Shown: positions 15,016 through 23,165 of the stretch, in pieces
Layout: each line of letters opens with the position of its first letter
Numbering within the stretch: position 1 is the stretch's first letter
Position numbers and translations under genes: made by a program
Notes under the pieces: generated by a model
Database searches by the model: none
Seen by the model: only the letters and a program-made list of their open reading frames with translations
What the model was told of the DNA's origin: nothing
Assembly (NCBI GenBank): GCA_035632955.1
Contig: DASQFU010000155.1
Coordinates: forward strand, 1 to 26,062
Length of the DNA: 26,062 bases
From: DASQFU01 sp035632955
GTDB lineage: Bacteria; Eisenbacteria; RBG-16-71-46
Direction of reading: 5' to 3'

Positions 15016-15096
15016 GAGTTCGACGTGCGACCACGAACCGCCTGGCGCGCATCGAGGCCATGCGGATCGGCGGCGCGGTGAAGGGACGAGCCTGAC

Positions 15097-15663
15097 ATGC
15101 GACACCGTAAAGACCATCGCAAGCTGAGCCGGACGGCGTCTCACCGCCGGGCGCTGCTGCGCAACCTGGTGACCGCCCTGTTCCAGTACGAGCGGATCGA
15201 AACGACGGTGGCGAAGGCCAAGGAGGCGCGCAGGCTCGCCGAACGCCTGATCACGTTTGCAAAGCGAGGCGACCTCAGCGCGCGGCGCCACGTCGATCGT
15301 TTCGTCACACGGCCGGACGTGACCCGCAAGCTGTTCGAGACCGTCGCGCCGTGGTACGCGGAGCGCCACGGCGGCTACACCCGCGTGCTGCGCATCGGTC
15401 GCAGGCTCGGCGATGCCGGCGAGACGGCCTACCTCGAGCTGGTCAAGTCCGAGGAGCAGAAGGATGAGGCCCGCAAGGCGCGGATCGCGGCAGCCGAGGC
15501 GCGCGACAAGGCGCTGAAGGGCGAGCGGTCGACTAGGAAATCGAAGAGCGCCGCCGCGGCGGCAGGCGAGCCGGAGCGGCCCAAGCGCCCCTCCAAGCGG
15601 GGCGGCCAGGAGAGCACCGAGGCGAAGCCGGCGCGCAAGCGTTCGCGAGTCAAGACCGGCTGA
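15097..15663 (+). CDS. rplQ: 50S ribosomal protein L17 with a long basic C-terminal tail
   Basis: 188 residues, against about 115-130 for typical L17, a tunnel-exit protein. The core MRHRKDHRKLSRTASHRRAL, then LRNLVTALFQYERIETTVAK and RIGRRLGDAGETAYLELV, is complete by about residue 117. The remainder, from EEQKDEARKARIAAAEARDK to PARKRSRVKTG, is charged and low-complexity, including a five-alanine run, and probably disordered. Last gene of the translation cluster, followed by a strong hairpin. Confidence 0.95.
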   Translation: MRHRKDHRKLSRTASHRRALLRNLVTALFQYERIETTVAKAKEARRLAERLITFAKRGDLSARRHVDRFVTRPDVTRKLFETVAPWYAERHGGYTRVLRIGRRLGDAGETAYLELVKSEEQKDEARKARIAAAEARDKALKGERSTRKSKSAAAAAGEPERPKRPSKRGGQESTEAKPARKRSRVKTG

Positions 15664-15690
15664 CGGATCGCCGATAACCTTCCGGGAGTC

Positions 15691-15722
15691 AGGCGGGCGG
15701 GGAAGAGCTCCCCCGCCCGCCT
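15691..15722 (+). terminator. GC-rich hairpin terminator at the end of the translation super-operon
   Basis: A perfect 12-bp inverted repeat, AGGCGGGCGGGG (15691-15702) and CCCCGCCCGCCT (15711-15722), encloses an 8-nt loop AAGAGCTC. It begins 28 bases after the rplQ stop. No U-tract follows (CTTCACG), so it is a strong stem without the canonical tail and could also act as a 3' stability element. It lies just before the next gene. Confidence 0.75.
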
Positions 15723-15742
15723 CTTCACGAGTGAGCCAACCG

Positions 15743-17005
15743 ATGACGACCACCACCGGCCGCTGCAGCGCGACCGCGGGGCTGGCGCTGGCCCTGTTGC
15801 TCGGCGCGCCCGCGCACGCGCAGCTGCCCGAATCCGCCAGTCTTCCATTCAGCGCCGTCCCGACGGCCGGGGGCGACTCGGCCTCGGTTGCGAGTGCGCC
15901 CATCGGCGTCGCTTCGCGGTTGATCGGCTATCTCTGGATCGTCCGCACGTCGCTGGTCTCCCCGGCCGAAATCGATCGCGCCCTCGCGCTCGCGAAGGAA
16001 GTCGGCGTGCGCGGGGTCCTGGTGCAGGTCGTCGGGCGCGCGGATGCCTTCTTCCGGTCGGATCTGCTCCCGCGGGCACAGGCCCTCCCGGCTGCGACCG
16101 AGACGGGAGCGACCTTCGATCCACTCGGCTATCTGGTGCCGCGCGCCCAAGCCGCGGGTCTCGAGGTGCACGCGTGGATGAACTGCTGCCTGGTGTGGTC
16201 GGCCGCGCACGCGCCGCGCGATCCACGCCACGTGCTCCACGCGCATCCGGAGTGGATCGCGCGCGTCCGCGACGGCCGCCGTATGGACCAGCTCGGCCCC
16301 GAAGGCTACGAGCGGCTGGGGGTCGAGGGGGCGTACCTCAGTCCCGCTCACGCCGGCGTCCGCAACTGGGTGGCGCGGATCGCGCGTGAAATCGCGGACC
16401 GTTACCCGGTCGATGGGATTCATCTGGACTACATCCGGCAGCCGGGCGCGTGGGTTGGCTACGACGGTGCGACGCGCGCAGGCTTCGCGCTCCGGACCGG
16501 CGTCGATCGGGCGCGACCGGGTGTGCTGGAACGCGCGCACAGGGCGAGTCTCGACACCGCCTTCGCCGCCTTCCAGTGCGAGCAGGTGACGGCGATGGTG
16601 CGGGAGGTCCGAGATTCATTGCGGTCGGTCCCTCGGCCCGTGCTACTCTCGGCGGCAGTCAAGTCCGACATCCGCGACGCCGAGCGCAGCATGGCGCAGG
16701 CCTGGCCTGAATGGGTGACATCGGGCCTCGTCGATCTGGCGTTTCCGATGTGCTACGCGCCCGTGACTCAAACCGTCCTCGACCACTTGGGGGCGGTGGC
16801 GCGCCGCGCAGGCACCGAGCGGGTGGTGCCCGGGCTCGCGGTTTACAACGCGGTCCCCACGACCGTGGCCGCGCACGTCAAAGGCGCGCGGGCGCTCGGG
16901 TTCCGGGAGGTCGCGGTGTATTCGCTGGACGCCCTGTTCGCGCGCCCCGGCTACTGGCCCGCCTTGAAAGAACGTCTGACCGCGCCGGTAGGCGCCATTC
17001 CTTAA
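15743..17005 (+). CDS. Secreted GHL10-family (glycosyl-hydrolase-like 10, YngK/FenI-type) protein
   Basis: 420 residues from ATG 15743; a GTG at 15731 is possible. The N-terminus has a signal peptide (GLALALLLGAPAHA, then Q), so the protein is exported. The body matches a family of TIM-barrel glycosidase-like proteins: WIVRTSLVSPAEIDRALALA, VRGVLVQVVGRADAFFRSD, the AGLEVHAWMN strand, and the signature DGIHLDYIRQPG, where the Asp residues are in the expected active-site strand. Later PEWVTSGLVDLAFPMCYAPV is also typical. Characterised substrates in the family are few; cell-wall or glycan hydrolysis is an inference. It lies behind the terminator hairpin and 9 bases before typA, suggesting co-transcription with typA. 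Confidence 0.85.
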   Translation: MTTTTGRCSATAGLALALLLGAPAHAQLPESASLPFSAVPTAGGDSASVASAPIGVASRLIGYLWIVRTSLVSPAEIDRALALAKEVGVRGVLVQVVGRADAFFRSDLLPRAQALPAATETGATFDPLGYLVPRAQAAGLEVHAWMNCCLVWSAAHAPRDPRHVLHAHPEWIARVRDGRRMDQLGPEGYERLGVEGAYLSPAHAGVRNWVARIAREIADRYPVDGIHLDYIRQPGAWVGYDGATRAGFALRTGVDRARPGVLERAHRASLDTAFAAFQCEQVTAMVREVRDSLRSVPRPVLLSAAVKSDIRDAERSMAQAWPEWVTSGLVDLAFPMCYAPVTQTVLDHLGAVARRAGTERVVPGLAVYNAVPTTVAAHVKGARALGFREVAVYSLDALFARPGYWPALKERLTAPVGAIP

Positions 17006-17014
17006 GGAGATTCC

Positions 17015-18877
17015 GTGACCGACCGCCAGACCCTCACGCCGGAGACGGTGCCCGTCGCCGTGCGCGAGGACCTGCGCAACATCGCGATCATCGCCCACGT
17101 GGACCACGGCAAGACGACGCTGGTCGATGCGCTGCTGTGGCAGAGCGGCGTGTTCCGGGAGAACCAGGACGTGATGGAGCGCGTCATGGATTCGAACGAC
17201 CTCGAGCGCGAGAAGGGTATCACGATCCTCGCGAAGAACACGGCCGTCCGCTTCGGCAAGACGAAGATCAACATCGTGGACACGCCGGGCCATGCCGATT
17301 TCGGGGGCGAGGTCGAGCGGACGCTGCAGATGGTGGACGGCGTGCTGCTGCTGGTGGACGCGAGCGAGGGCCCGCTGCCGCAGACCCGCTTCGTGCTGCG
17401 CAAGGCGCTCGAGCTCGGCCTGCCGCCGATCGTCGTGATCAACAAGATCGATCGCAAAGACGCACGACCGAAAGAGGTTCTGAACGAGATCTACGATCTG
17501 TTCATCGACCTCGACGCGAACGAACACCAGCTCGAGTTCCCGGTCCTGTACACGATCGCGCGCGACGGGATCTGCCGCTTGAGCCCGGACGGCGAGGATC
17601 ACCGCATGCGCCCGCTGTTCGACGAGATCCTGCGCGCGATTCCCGCGCCGCGGTACCGGCCGGACGCATCCCTGCAAACCCTGATTCTGAACCTCGACTA
17701 TTCGGACTTCGTCGGCCGACTCGCGATCGGGCGTGTGGTCGAAGGCCGGATCCAGGCACGGCAGGACGCGTCGCTGTGCCGTCTGGACGGCACGATCGTC
17801 CGGCGGCGGATCGATCATCTGTACGTGTTCGAAGGATTGGAGCGGATCGAAGTCGACGCCGTTGGGCCGGGCGACATCGTCGCGATCGCCGGGTTCGACG
17901 AAGTGTACATCGGCGAGACCATCGCCGATGCCATCGACCCGCGGCCGCTGCCTCCGGTGACCGTGGACGAGCCCACGGTCAGCATCCTGTTCTCGGTCAA
18001 CAACGCTCCGTTCGCCGGACAGGAAGGCAAGTACGTGACGTCCCGCAACCTCAAGGAACGTCTCGAGCGCGAAGTGCGCACCAACGTCAGCCTGCGCGTC
18101 ACGCCGTCCGGTTCGCCCGACACCTTCGAGGTGTCGGGTCGCGGCGAGCTGCAGATGGCGATTCTGATCGAGATGATGCGGCGCGAAGGGTTCGAAGTGG
18201 CCGTCGGCAAGCCGGAAGTGATCACGCAGCTCGTGGACGGCGCGACGCACGAGCCGATGGAAGCGCTGGTAATCGACTGTCCGGAGGAGTTCGTCGGCAT
18301 CGTGACCCAGAAGATCGGAACCCGGCGCGGCCGGATGACCAACATGGTGAATCATGGCACCGGCCGGGTTCGGCTCGAGTATCGGATTCCCGCGCGTGGC
18401 CTGATCGGATTCCGCAGTCAGTTCCTGACCGATACCCGCGGCACCGGACTGCTCCATCACGTGTTCGACGGCTACGAGGCTTGGCAGGGAGAGATTCCCC
18501 ATCGTGTGACCGGAGCGCTGGTCGCCGATCGGTCGGGCGTCGCGACGGGGTACGCGCTCGAGCGCATCCAGGACCGCGGCGAGATCTTCGTCGAGCCCGG
18601 GGAGCGCGTCTACGAGGGGATGATCGTGGGCGAGAACTCGCGCGAGGAGGACATCGACGTCAACGTCGTCCGCGAGAAGAAGCTCACCAACATGCGGGCT
18701 TCGACCTCCGAGGAGGGCATCCATCTCCTGCCCGCCCGCCGGCTGTCTCTCGAGCAGGCGCTGGAATGGATCCGGGAGGACGAGCTGCTCGAGGCGACCC
18801 CGAAGAGCCTGCGGCTCCGGAAGCGGGTGCTCGCGGCAAACGTACGCCCCCGGTACTGGCAGAAGAAGGGCGCCTGA
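17015..18877 (+). CDS. typA: Ribosome-associated translational GTPase TypA/BipA
   Basis: 620 residues, normal for TypA/BipA, an EF-G-like GTPase that binds 70S ribosomes and supports 50S assembly and growth under stress. The G motifs are complete: AHVDHGKTT (27-35, P-loop), a switch I segment with EREKGITILAKNT, DTPGHADFGGEVER (switch II) and NKIDRKDARP. Domain III-V features follow, including SGRGELQMAILIEMMRREG and the TypA-specific C-terminal end with NMRASTSEEG. GTG 17015 is preceded by TTAAGGAGA, which overlaps the stop codon of the upstream gene. No clear terminator follows it; the 113-base gap to the kinase has a -10-like GATAAC (18950) without a convincing -35. Confidence 0.97.
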   Translation: MTDRQTLTPETVPVAVREDLRNIAIIAHVDHGKTTLVDALLWQSGVFRENQDVMERVMDSNDLEREKGITILAKNTAVRFGKTKINIVDTPGHADFGGEVERTLQMVDGVLLLVDASEGPLPQTRFVLRKALELGLPPIVVINKIDRKDARPKEVLNEIYDLFIDLDANEHQLEFPVLYTIARDGICRLSPDGEDHRMRPLFDEILRAIPAPRYRPDASLQTLILNLDYSDFVGRLAIGRVVEGRIQARQDASLCRLDGTIVRRRIDHLYVFEGLERIEVDAVGPGDIVAIAGFDEVYIGETIADAIDPRPLPPVTVDEPTVSILFSVNNAPFAGQEGKYVTSRNLKERLEREVRTNVSLRVTPSGSPDTFEVSGRGELQMAILIEMMRREGFEVAVGKPEVITQLVDGATHEPMEALVIDCPEEFVGIVTQKIGTRRGRMTNMVNHGTGRVRLEYRIPARGLIGFRSQFLTDTRGTGLLHHVFDGYEAWQGEIPHRVTGALVADRSGVATGYALERIQDRGEIFVEPGERVYEGMIVGENSREEDIDVNVVREKKLTNMRASTSEEGIHLLPARRLSLEQALEWIREDELLEATPKSLRLRKRVLAANVRPRYWQKKGA

Positions 18878-18990
18878 CACCTCCCCGGTGCCCCTGCGCC
18901 GGACCTGGATATCCCCGCCGGTTGTTCTCAAGTTCCATCTCCGTCGGACGATAACTGCAGGACGCAACGCGTGCTGCCGTTCGCCCGACC

Positions 18991-21900
18991 ATGTCCATCC
19001 TCGAGCCCCACGGCCCCTCCGGGTCGCCGATTTCGCACGGACCGCGCCCCGGCCCCCGCCCGGAACGCGCTGGCGACGCCGTGGGCTTTCTGTTCAGTCA
19101 CGGGAACGATTCCCGGCGCGAATCCCGCAGAATCACCCTCGGCCTGTGCGGGCTCGCGATCCTGAGCATCACCCTGCTCAACTTCGGGATCTTCCAGAGC
19201 TCCCAGAAACAGCTCACCGAGCGCGGCTGGAAACAGCTCGCGAACACGACCGACGTCAAGCGCGATCAGATCCGCAACCTCCTGTGGCACTTCCAACGTC
19301 AGACGCGCTTCATGGCCGAGCAGCCGGAAATGGCGAACTGGGCGCGCGGCGCGATGAACGGCACGCTGGCGGAGAGCGAGCGCACGGCGCTCGAACTCGA
19401 AATGCGGCGCGCGTTGCGCACGTTCCAGCTCCACCATCTCATGCTGGTGACGCCCGAGGGCGCGATCCTCGCCCGCGTGCAGGACGACGAGGAAGGACCG
19501 CTCGAGACCCAGGTCGAGCTGGCGCGGCGTGCTTCCCAGGCCCGGGAGACCGTGGTCGGGGATATTCGCTCCGATTCGCAAGGACATCGCACCCTCGACG
19601 TCGCCGCGCCGTTGCTGGGTTCGGAGCAGGCCGGCCGCGTTCCGGTGCTCGTGTCCGGAGCGAAGGCGGTCGAGTCCTTGCGACCGCTGCTCACCAGCCG
19701 GCAATCGTTCGGGACCGCGGGGCATGCCTATCTCGTGCGCCAGGAGGGCGGTGAGGTCCTGTTCCTGAGCCCGCCTTCGACGAGCGGACGTTCCATCAAG
19801 ATCCGCCGCGCGCCGATCGCGGGGCGCGACGTCCGAGCGGCGGCGATGGCGGCCGCGGGGCTCGAATCGAACATCGAGACCAGCGATCTCGACGGCCGGG
19901 TCGTCTGGGCGATGACGCGCTTCCTGCCCGAAGTGGATTGGGGACTGGTCGTCCAGGTCGATCGCGCGTTCATGATGGCGGGCATGCGGGAGACGCTCGC
20001 CAAGCTGCTGGCGCTGGATATCGCCCTCGTGTTGCTGGGAGCGTTGCTCGCATGGCTGTGGCGGCGGCAGTACCAGCGCGGCCTCGCCCGCCACGAACAG
20101 GAGGTGACGCACCGCCACGCCGCGCGCGTGCAGGCCATTTTCGACACCGCGTTCGACGCCATCATCACGTTCGATCGCGACGGTCGCGTGCGCACCGCCA
20201 ACCGCGCGGCGGCGCAACTGTTCGGCCGCGCCCCGGAGGATCTGGACGGCACGCCGCTGCACCGCCTGCTTCACTGGGGGAGCGGACCCAACCGCGGCCC
20301 GGGCACGGCGCTGCCGACTACCGGCGTCGTCATGGTGGCGGAGGCCATGCGCGCCGACGGTCAGGTGTTCCCGGTAGAGTTCTCGCTCGGGGAGGCCGGA
20401 GAGGGCGAAGAGCTGCTGTACACGGCCATCGTTCGCGACATCAGTGATCGGGTCGATGCCGAGAAGCGCATCCGCAACTTTGCGCACGGGCTCGAGCTCA
20501 GCAACCGTCGTCTGGAAGAGCTGAACGCCCAGCTCGAAGAGGCGTCACGGCTCAAGAGCGAGTTCCTGGCCAACACGTCGCACGAGCTGCGCACGCCGTT
20601 GAACGGCATGATCGGCTTCCTGCAACTGGTGCTGGACGGCATGTGCGAGTCCGAGGATGAGGAGCGGGACTTCCTGCAGCAAGGCCTTCAGTGTTCCCGC
20701 CATCTCCTCGGTTTGATCAACGACGTTCTCGACATCGCCAAGATCGAGGCCGGGAAGCTCCAGCTCGAGATCGAGAAGGTGGACCTTCAGACCCTGTTCG
20801 ACGAGGTCCACACCGTGACCCACGTCCAGGCGGCGCAGCGCGGGATCCGACTGCACTTCGAGATCCTCGGTGACGGACGCCACGCCGCGCGCAGCGACTT
20901 CCCCAAGACCAAGCAGATCCTGATCAACCTGGTCGGCAACAGTCTCAAGTTCACGCCCAAGGGCACGATCACCGTGCGCGCCACGGCGCATCCGGATCTC
21001 GGCCACGTCATGTTCGACGTGATCGATACCGGCGTCGGCATCCCGAAGAACCGTCAGGGAGTGATCTTCGAGAAGTTCACTCAGGCCGACGGCAGCACGA
21101 CCCGCAAGTACGGCGGCACCGGGCTCGGGCTCGCGATCTCCCGCAGCCTGGTCGAGCTCCTGGGCGGAATCATCGGCGTTCACAGCGAAGGCGAGGCCAA
21201 AGGCACGCGGATGTACTTCTCGCTCCCGATTTGGTCCGACTCCGCCGAGCTGCCGGTCGCGCCCGAAGGCGAGGACAGCGAACGCATCGCGGGCCCGGCA
21301 GGTGGATCCCTGGTGCTGATCGTCGAGGACGATCCTGCGTTCCGCAACTTCCTGCGCGCCCTGTTGCAGCAGCACGGCTATCGCACCATGGAAGCGAATC
21401 GCGCCGAGAGCGGCTGGTCGATGGTGCGCCGTCTGAATCCCACGGTGGTGGTGCTCGACTACGCGTTGTCGTGCGTGGAGGGCGCCGAGCTGCGAACCGG
21501 CTGGGACCTGGCGGAGCGCATGACCTCCGATCAGACGACCCGCCACATTCCGATCATCTTCGTGACGGGATTCGACGACGAGTTGAGGCAGAAGCTCAGG
21601 TCCACGGCGTTCGCGCGCCAGCCGCAGCACGTCGTCAAGCCGATCGAAGGCAGCGCGTTGGTCGCCAAGATCGAAGAGATGGCGGGCGGCCTGGAAGGCC
21701 GTCAGATCCGGGTGCTGATGGCCGACGACGATCCGGCGGTCGCCGTGTTCGTTCGCAAGGTGCTGTCGACCCAGCGATTCCATCTGGAGATCGCTTCCAA
21801 CGGCGAGGAGTGCCTGCACGTGCTGCGGACTCAGCCTCGTGGATTCGACCTTCTGGTCCTCGACCTCATGATGCCAAAAGTGAGTGGATACGACGTGCTG

Positions 21901-22122
21901 CGCGAGATGGCGCTGATGGGCACCGCCGCCGAGCTCCCGGTCCTCGTGCTCACCAACTTCCCCGACGCGCGCAGCGACGAGGAGAAGCGGCTCCTGGAGC
22001 AAGGCCTGGTACTGGACGTGCTGCCCAAGACCGCGGTCCACGACAATCCCCAGTTGCTCGCGCACATCCTCGACTGGCACATCCAGGTCGCACAGGAGCG
22101 CGGGGACGAGGCGGCGGCGTGA
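18991..22122 (+). CDS. Membrane hybrid sensor histidine kinase (Cache-like sensor, PAS, HisKA-HATPase, two receivers)
   Basis: 1043 residues. Membrane span 1 is about 48-68 (ITLGLCGLAILSITLLNFGI) and span 2 about 338-358 (DIALVLLGALLAWLW). The roughly 270-residue extracytoplasmic part resembles a double Cache domain (GTAGHAYLVRQEGGEVLFLS; then VDWGLVVQVDRAFM). A PAS domain (about 373-490) and short coiled coil precede HisKA, with phospho-accepting His531 in NTSHELRTPLNGMIGF. The HATPase shows NLVGNSLKF, DTGVGIP and GGTGLGLAIS. Receiver 1 (about 770-890) has Asp823 with six extra residues before the helix-3 glycine. Receiver 2 (about 907-1030) has Asp958 in VLDLMMPKVSG. The start is uncertain: ATG 18991 lacks a Shine-Dalgarno, and GTG 19081 is an alternative. 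The ligand is unknown. The gene overlaps the next by 4 bases. Confidence 0.93.
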   Translation: MSILEPHGPSGSPISHGPRPGPRPERAGDAVGFLFSHGNDSRRESRRITLGLCGLAILSITLLNFGIFQSSQKQLTERGWKQLANTTDVKRDQIRNLLWHFQRQTRFMAEQPEMANWARGAMNGTLAESERTALELEMRRALRTFQLHHLMLVTPEGAILARVQDDEEGPLETQVELARRASQARETVVGDIRSDSQGHRTLDVAAPLLGSEQAGRVPVLVSGAKAVESLRPLLTSRQSFGTAGHAYLVRQEGGEVLFLSPPSTSGRSIKIRRAPIAGRDVRAAAMAAAGLESNIETSDLDGRVVWAMTRFLPEVDWGLVVQVDRAFMMAGMRETLAKLLALDIALVLLGALLAWLWRRQYQRGLARHEQEVTHRHAARVQAIFDTAFDAIITFDRDGRVRTANRAAAQLFGRAPEDLDGTPLHRLLHWGSGPNRGPGTALPTTGVVMVAEAMRADGQVFPVEFSLGEAGEGEELLYTAIVRDISDRVDAEKRIRNFAHGLELSNRRLEELNAQLEEASRLKSEFLANTSHELRTPLNGMIGFLQLVLDGMCESEDEERDFLQQGLQCSRHLLGLINDVLDIAKIEAGKLQLEIEKVDLQTLFDEVHTVTHVQAAQRGIRLHFEILGDGRHAARSDFPKTKQILINLVGNSLKFTPKGTITVRATAHPDLGHVMFDVIDTGVGIPKNRQGVIFEKFTQADGSTTRKYGGTGLGLAISRSLVELLGGIIGVHSEGEAKGTRMYFSLPIWSDSAELPVAPEGEDSERIAGPAGGSLVLIVEDDPAFRNFLRALLQQHGYRTMEANRAESGWSMVRRLNPTVVVLDYALSCVEGAELRTGWDLAERMTSDQTTRHIPIIFVTGFDDELRQKLRSTAFARQPQHVVKPIEGSALVAKIEEMAGGLEGRQIRVLMADDDPAVAVFVRKVLSTQRFHLEIASNGEECLHVLRTQPRGFDLLVLDLMMPKVSGYDVLREMALMGTAAELPVLVLTNFPDARSDEEKRLLEQGLVLDVLPKTAVHDNPQLLAHILDWHIQVAQERGDEAAA

Positions 22123-22523
22123 AGCACGTCGTGGTGGTCGAGGACGACGCCTTGAACGCGGTCCTGTTCCGCAAGCTCCTGGAACGACGCGTGCGCTGTC
22201 GCGTCACGGTGACCGAGTCACCCGAGGAAGTAATCCGGCTCGTGCATGAGGGGGGCGTCAGCCTCGTGATCCTGGACGTGTCGCTGGTCGATTCCTGGTG
22301 GCAGGGTCAGCAGGTGAGCGGCATCGACATCTGCCGGATGCTCAAAAACGACCGCGCCACGGCGGGCGTGCCGGTCATGCTCGCCACCGCGCATGCCATG
22401 CGCGGCGACGCCGAGCGCCTGATCACGGAGAGCGGGGCCGACGTCTACGTCTCCAAACCGATCGTCGACCACCATCAGTTCGTGGATCAGGTCCGGCGCT
22501 GGATGGGAGCGGAGGCCGCATGA
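22119..22523 (+). CDS. Stand-alone receiver-domain response regulator
   Basis: 134 residues, a single REC domain with no output domain. The acidic pocket VVVEDDA and the phospho-acceptor Asp53 (VILDVS) are intact, as are the switch Thr (MLATAHAM) and Lys (YVSKPI). The loop after Asp53 is about seven residues longer than the classical D-x8-G spacing (VDSWWQGQQVSG), and the usual Pro is replaced. GTG 22119 overlaps the kinase stop (GTGA), and the gene ends in an ATGA overlap with the next regulator, so the three are translationally coupled. It probably receives phosphate from the adjacent kinase as a relay or diffusible regulator (inference). Confidence 0.92.
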   Translation: MKHVVVVEDDALNAVLFRKLLERRVRCRVTVTESPEEVIRLVHEGGVSLVILDVSLVDSWWQGQQVSGIDICRMLKNDRATAGVPVMLATAHAMRGDAERLITESGADVYVSKPIVDHHQFVDQVRRWMGAEAA

Positions 22524-23164
22524 AACCGGCCGAAGACTGCAAAGTGCTGATCGTTGAGGACGACCCCTTCTTCCAGCGCATCCTGTGCAAGCGAATGTCG
22601 TCCGAGGGCTACCAGGTCACGGCGGCGAGCGACGGGCGCGAAGGCATGAAGGCGATCGTCACGGCCGAGCCCGATCTCGTGATCTCAGATTGGATGATGC
22701 CGGAAGTGGACGGCCTCGAGCTGTGCCAGTCGGTCAAGACCGGGCTCCGGGAAGCGGCCCCGTACTTCATCCTCCTCACCGCCAAGGGCGAGATCAGCGA
22801 CAAGTTGCTCGCGCTCCAGACCGGAGCCGATGACTATCTGGTCAAGCCTTGCGATCAGGGCGAGCTGATTGCGCGGGTTCGAGCCGGTTTGAGAATCGTG
22901 GCGCTCACCCAGCAGCTTCGCAAGACAGTGGCCGACCTGCAGGTCGCCAACGCGGAGCTCACGAGCACGCGCAACCAGGTCCTGCGCCTCGAGGGAAACA
23001 TTCCGATCTGCTCGTTCTGCAAGAAGGTGCGCGACGGGGATGGGATCTGGCACGACATCGATCGTTACCTGACCAGTCGCGCCCAGGCCGACTTCAGCCA
23101 CGGCGTCTGCCCCGACTGCCGCCGATCGCACTACCCGGTCATCCCTCCGAAGACGAACCGGTAG
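22520..23164 (+). CDS. Response regulator with coiled coil and four-cysteine C-terminal module
   Basis: 214 residues. A canonical REC domain occupies residues 6-122, with the acidic pair Glu13-Asp14-Asp15, phospho-acceptor Asp57 (VISDWMMPEVDG), switch Thr in LLTAKGE and Lys109 in LVKPCDQ. A heptad-like helix follows (about 125-158, LTQQLRKTVADLQVANAELT). The end carries IPICSFCKKVRDGDGIW and FSHGVCPDCRRSHYP, with Cys164, Cys167, Cys197 and Cys200 forming a likely metal site. This motif recurs at the C-terminus of PAS, GAF and receiver proteins in other bacteria, but its biochemical role is not known to me. No DNA-binding or GGDEF domain is present. It overlaps the previous regulator by 4 bases (ATGA). 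Confidence 0.93.
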   Translation: MKPAEDCKVLIVEDDPFFQRILCKRMSSEGYQVTAASDGREGMKAIVTAEPDLVISDWMMPEVDGLELCQSVKTGLREAAPYFILLTAKGEISDKLLALQTGADDYLVKPCDQGELIARVRAGLRIVALTQQLRKTVADLQVANAELTSTRNQVLRLEGNIPICSFCKKVRDGDGIWHDIDRYLTSRAQADFSHGVCPDCRRSHYPVIPPKTNR

Positions 23165-23165
23165 T

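Noticed and set aside
15016..15096. Possible regulatory structure in the 81-base rpoA-rplQ spacer
   Set aside because: Only a 5-bp hairpin (CGCAT/ATGCG at 15048-15052/15060-15064) was seen, not overlapping the ribosome-binding site, so it is no better than chance.
14488..15903. A 471-codon minus-strand frame across rpoA, rplQ and the following gene
   Set aside because: It is antisense to three well-identified genes and crosses the terminator hairpin, with a low-complexity arginine-rich translation typical of a shadow frame.
16643..18967. A 774-codon open frame on the minus strand opposite typA
   Set aside because: It lies entirely antisense to a clear TypA/BipA gene and has no recognisable domain. 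Long antisense frames are expected in GC-rich coding DNA with few stop codons.
18878..18990. Promoter or terminator between typA and the kinase gene
   Set aside because: GATAAC at 18950 has no -35 partner at a suitable spacing (TTGTTC is 22 bases away), and the inverted repeats are only 4-5 bp.
18928..20487. A 519-codon minus-strand frame opposite the hybrid kinase
   Set aside because: The forward strand encodes a complete multi-domain kinase, while the reverse product is His/Arg/Asp-rich without motifs.
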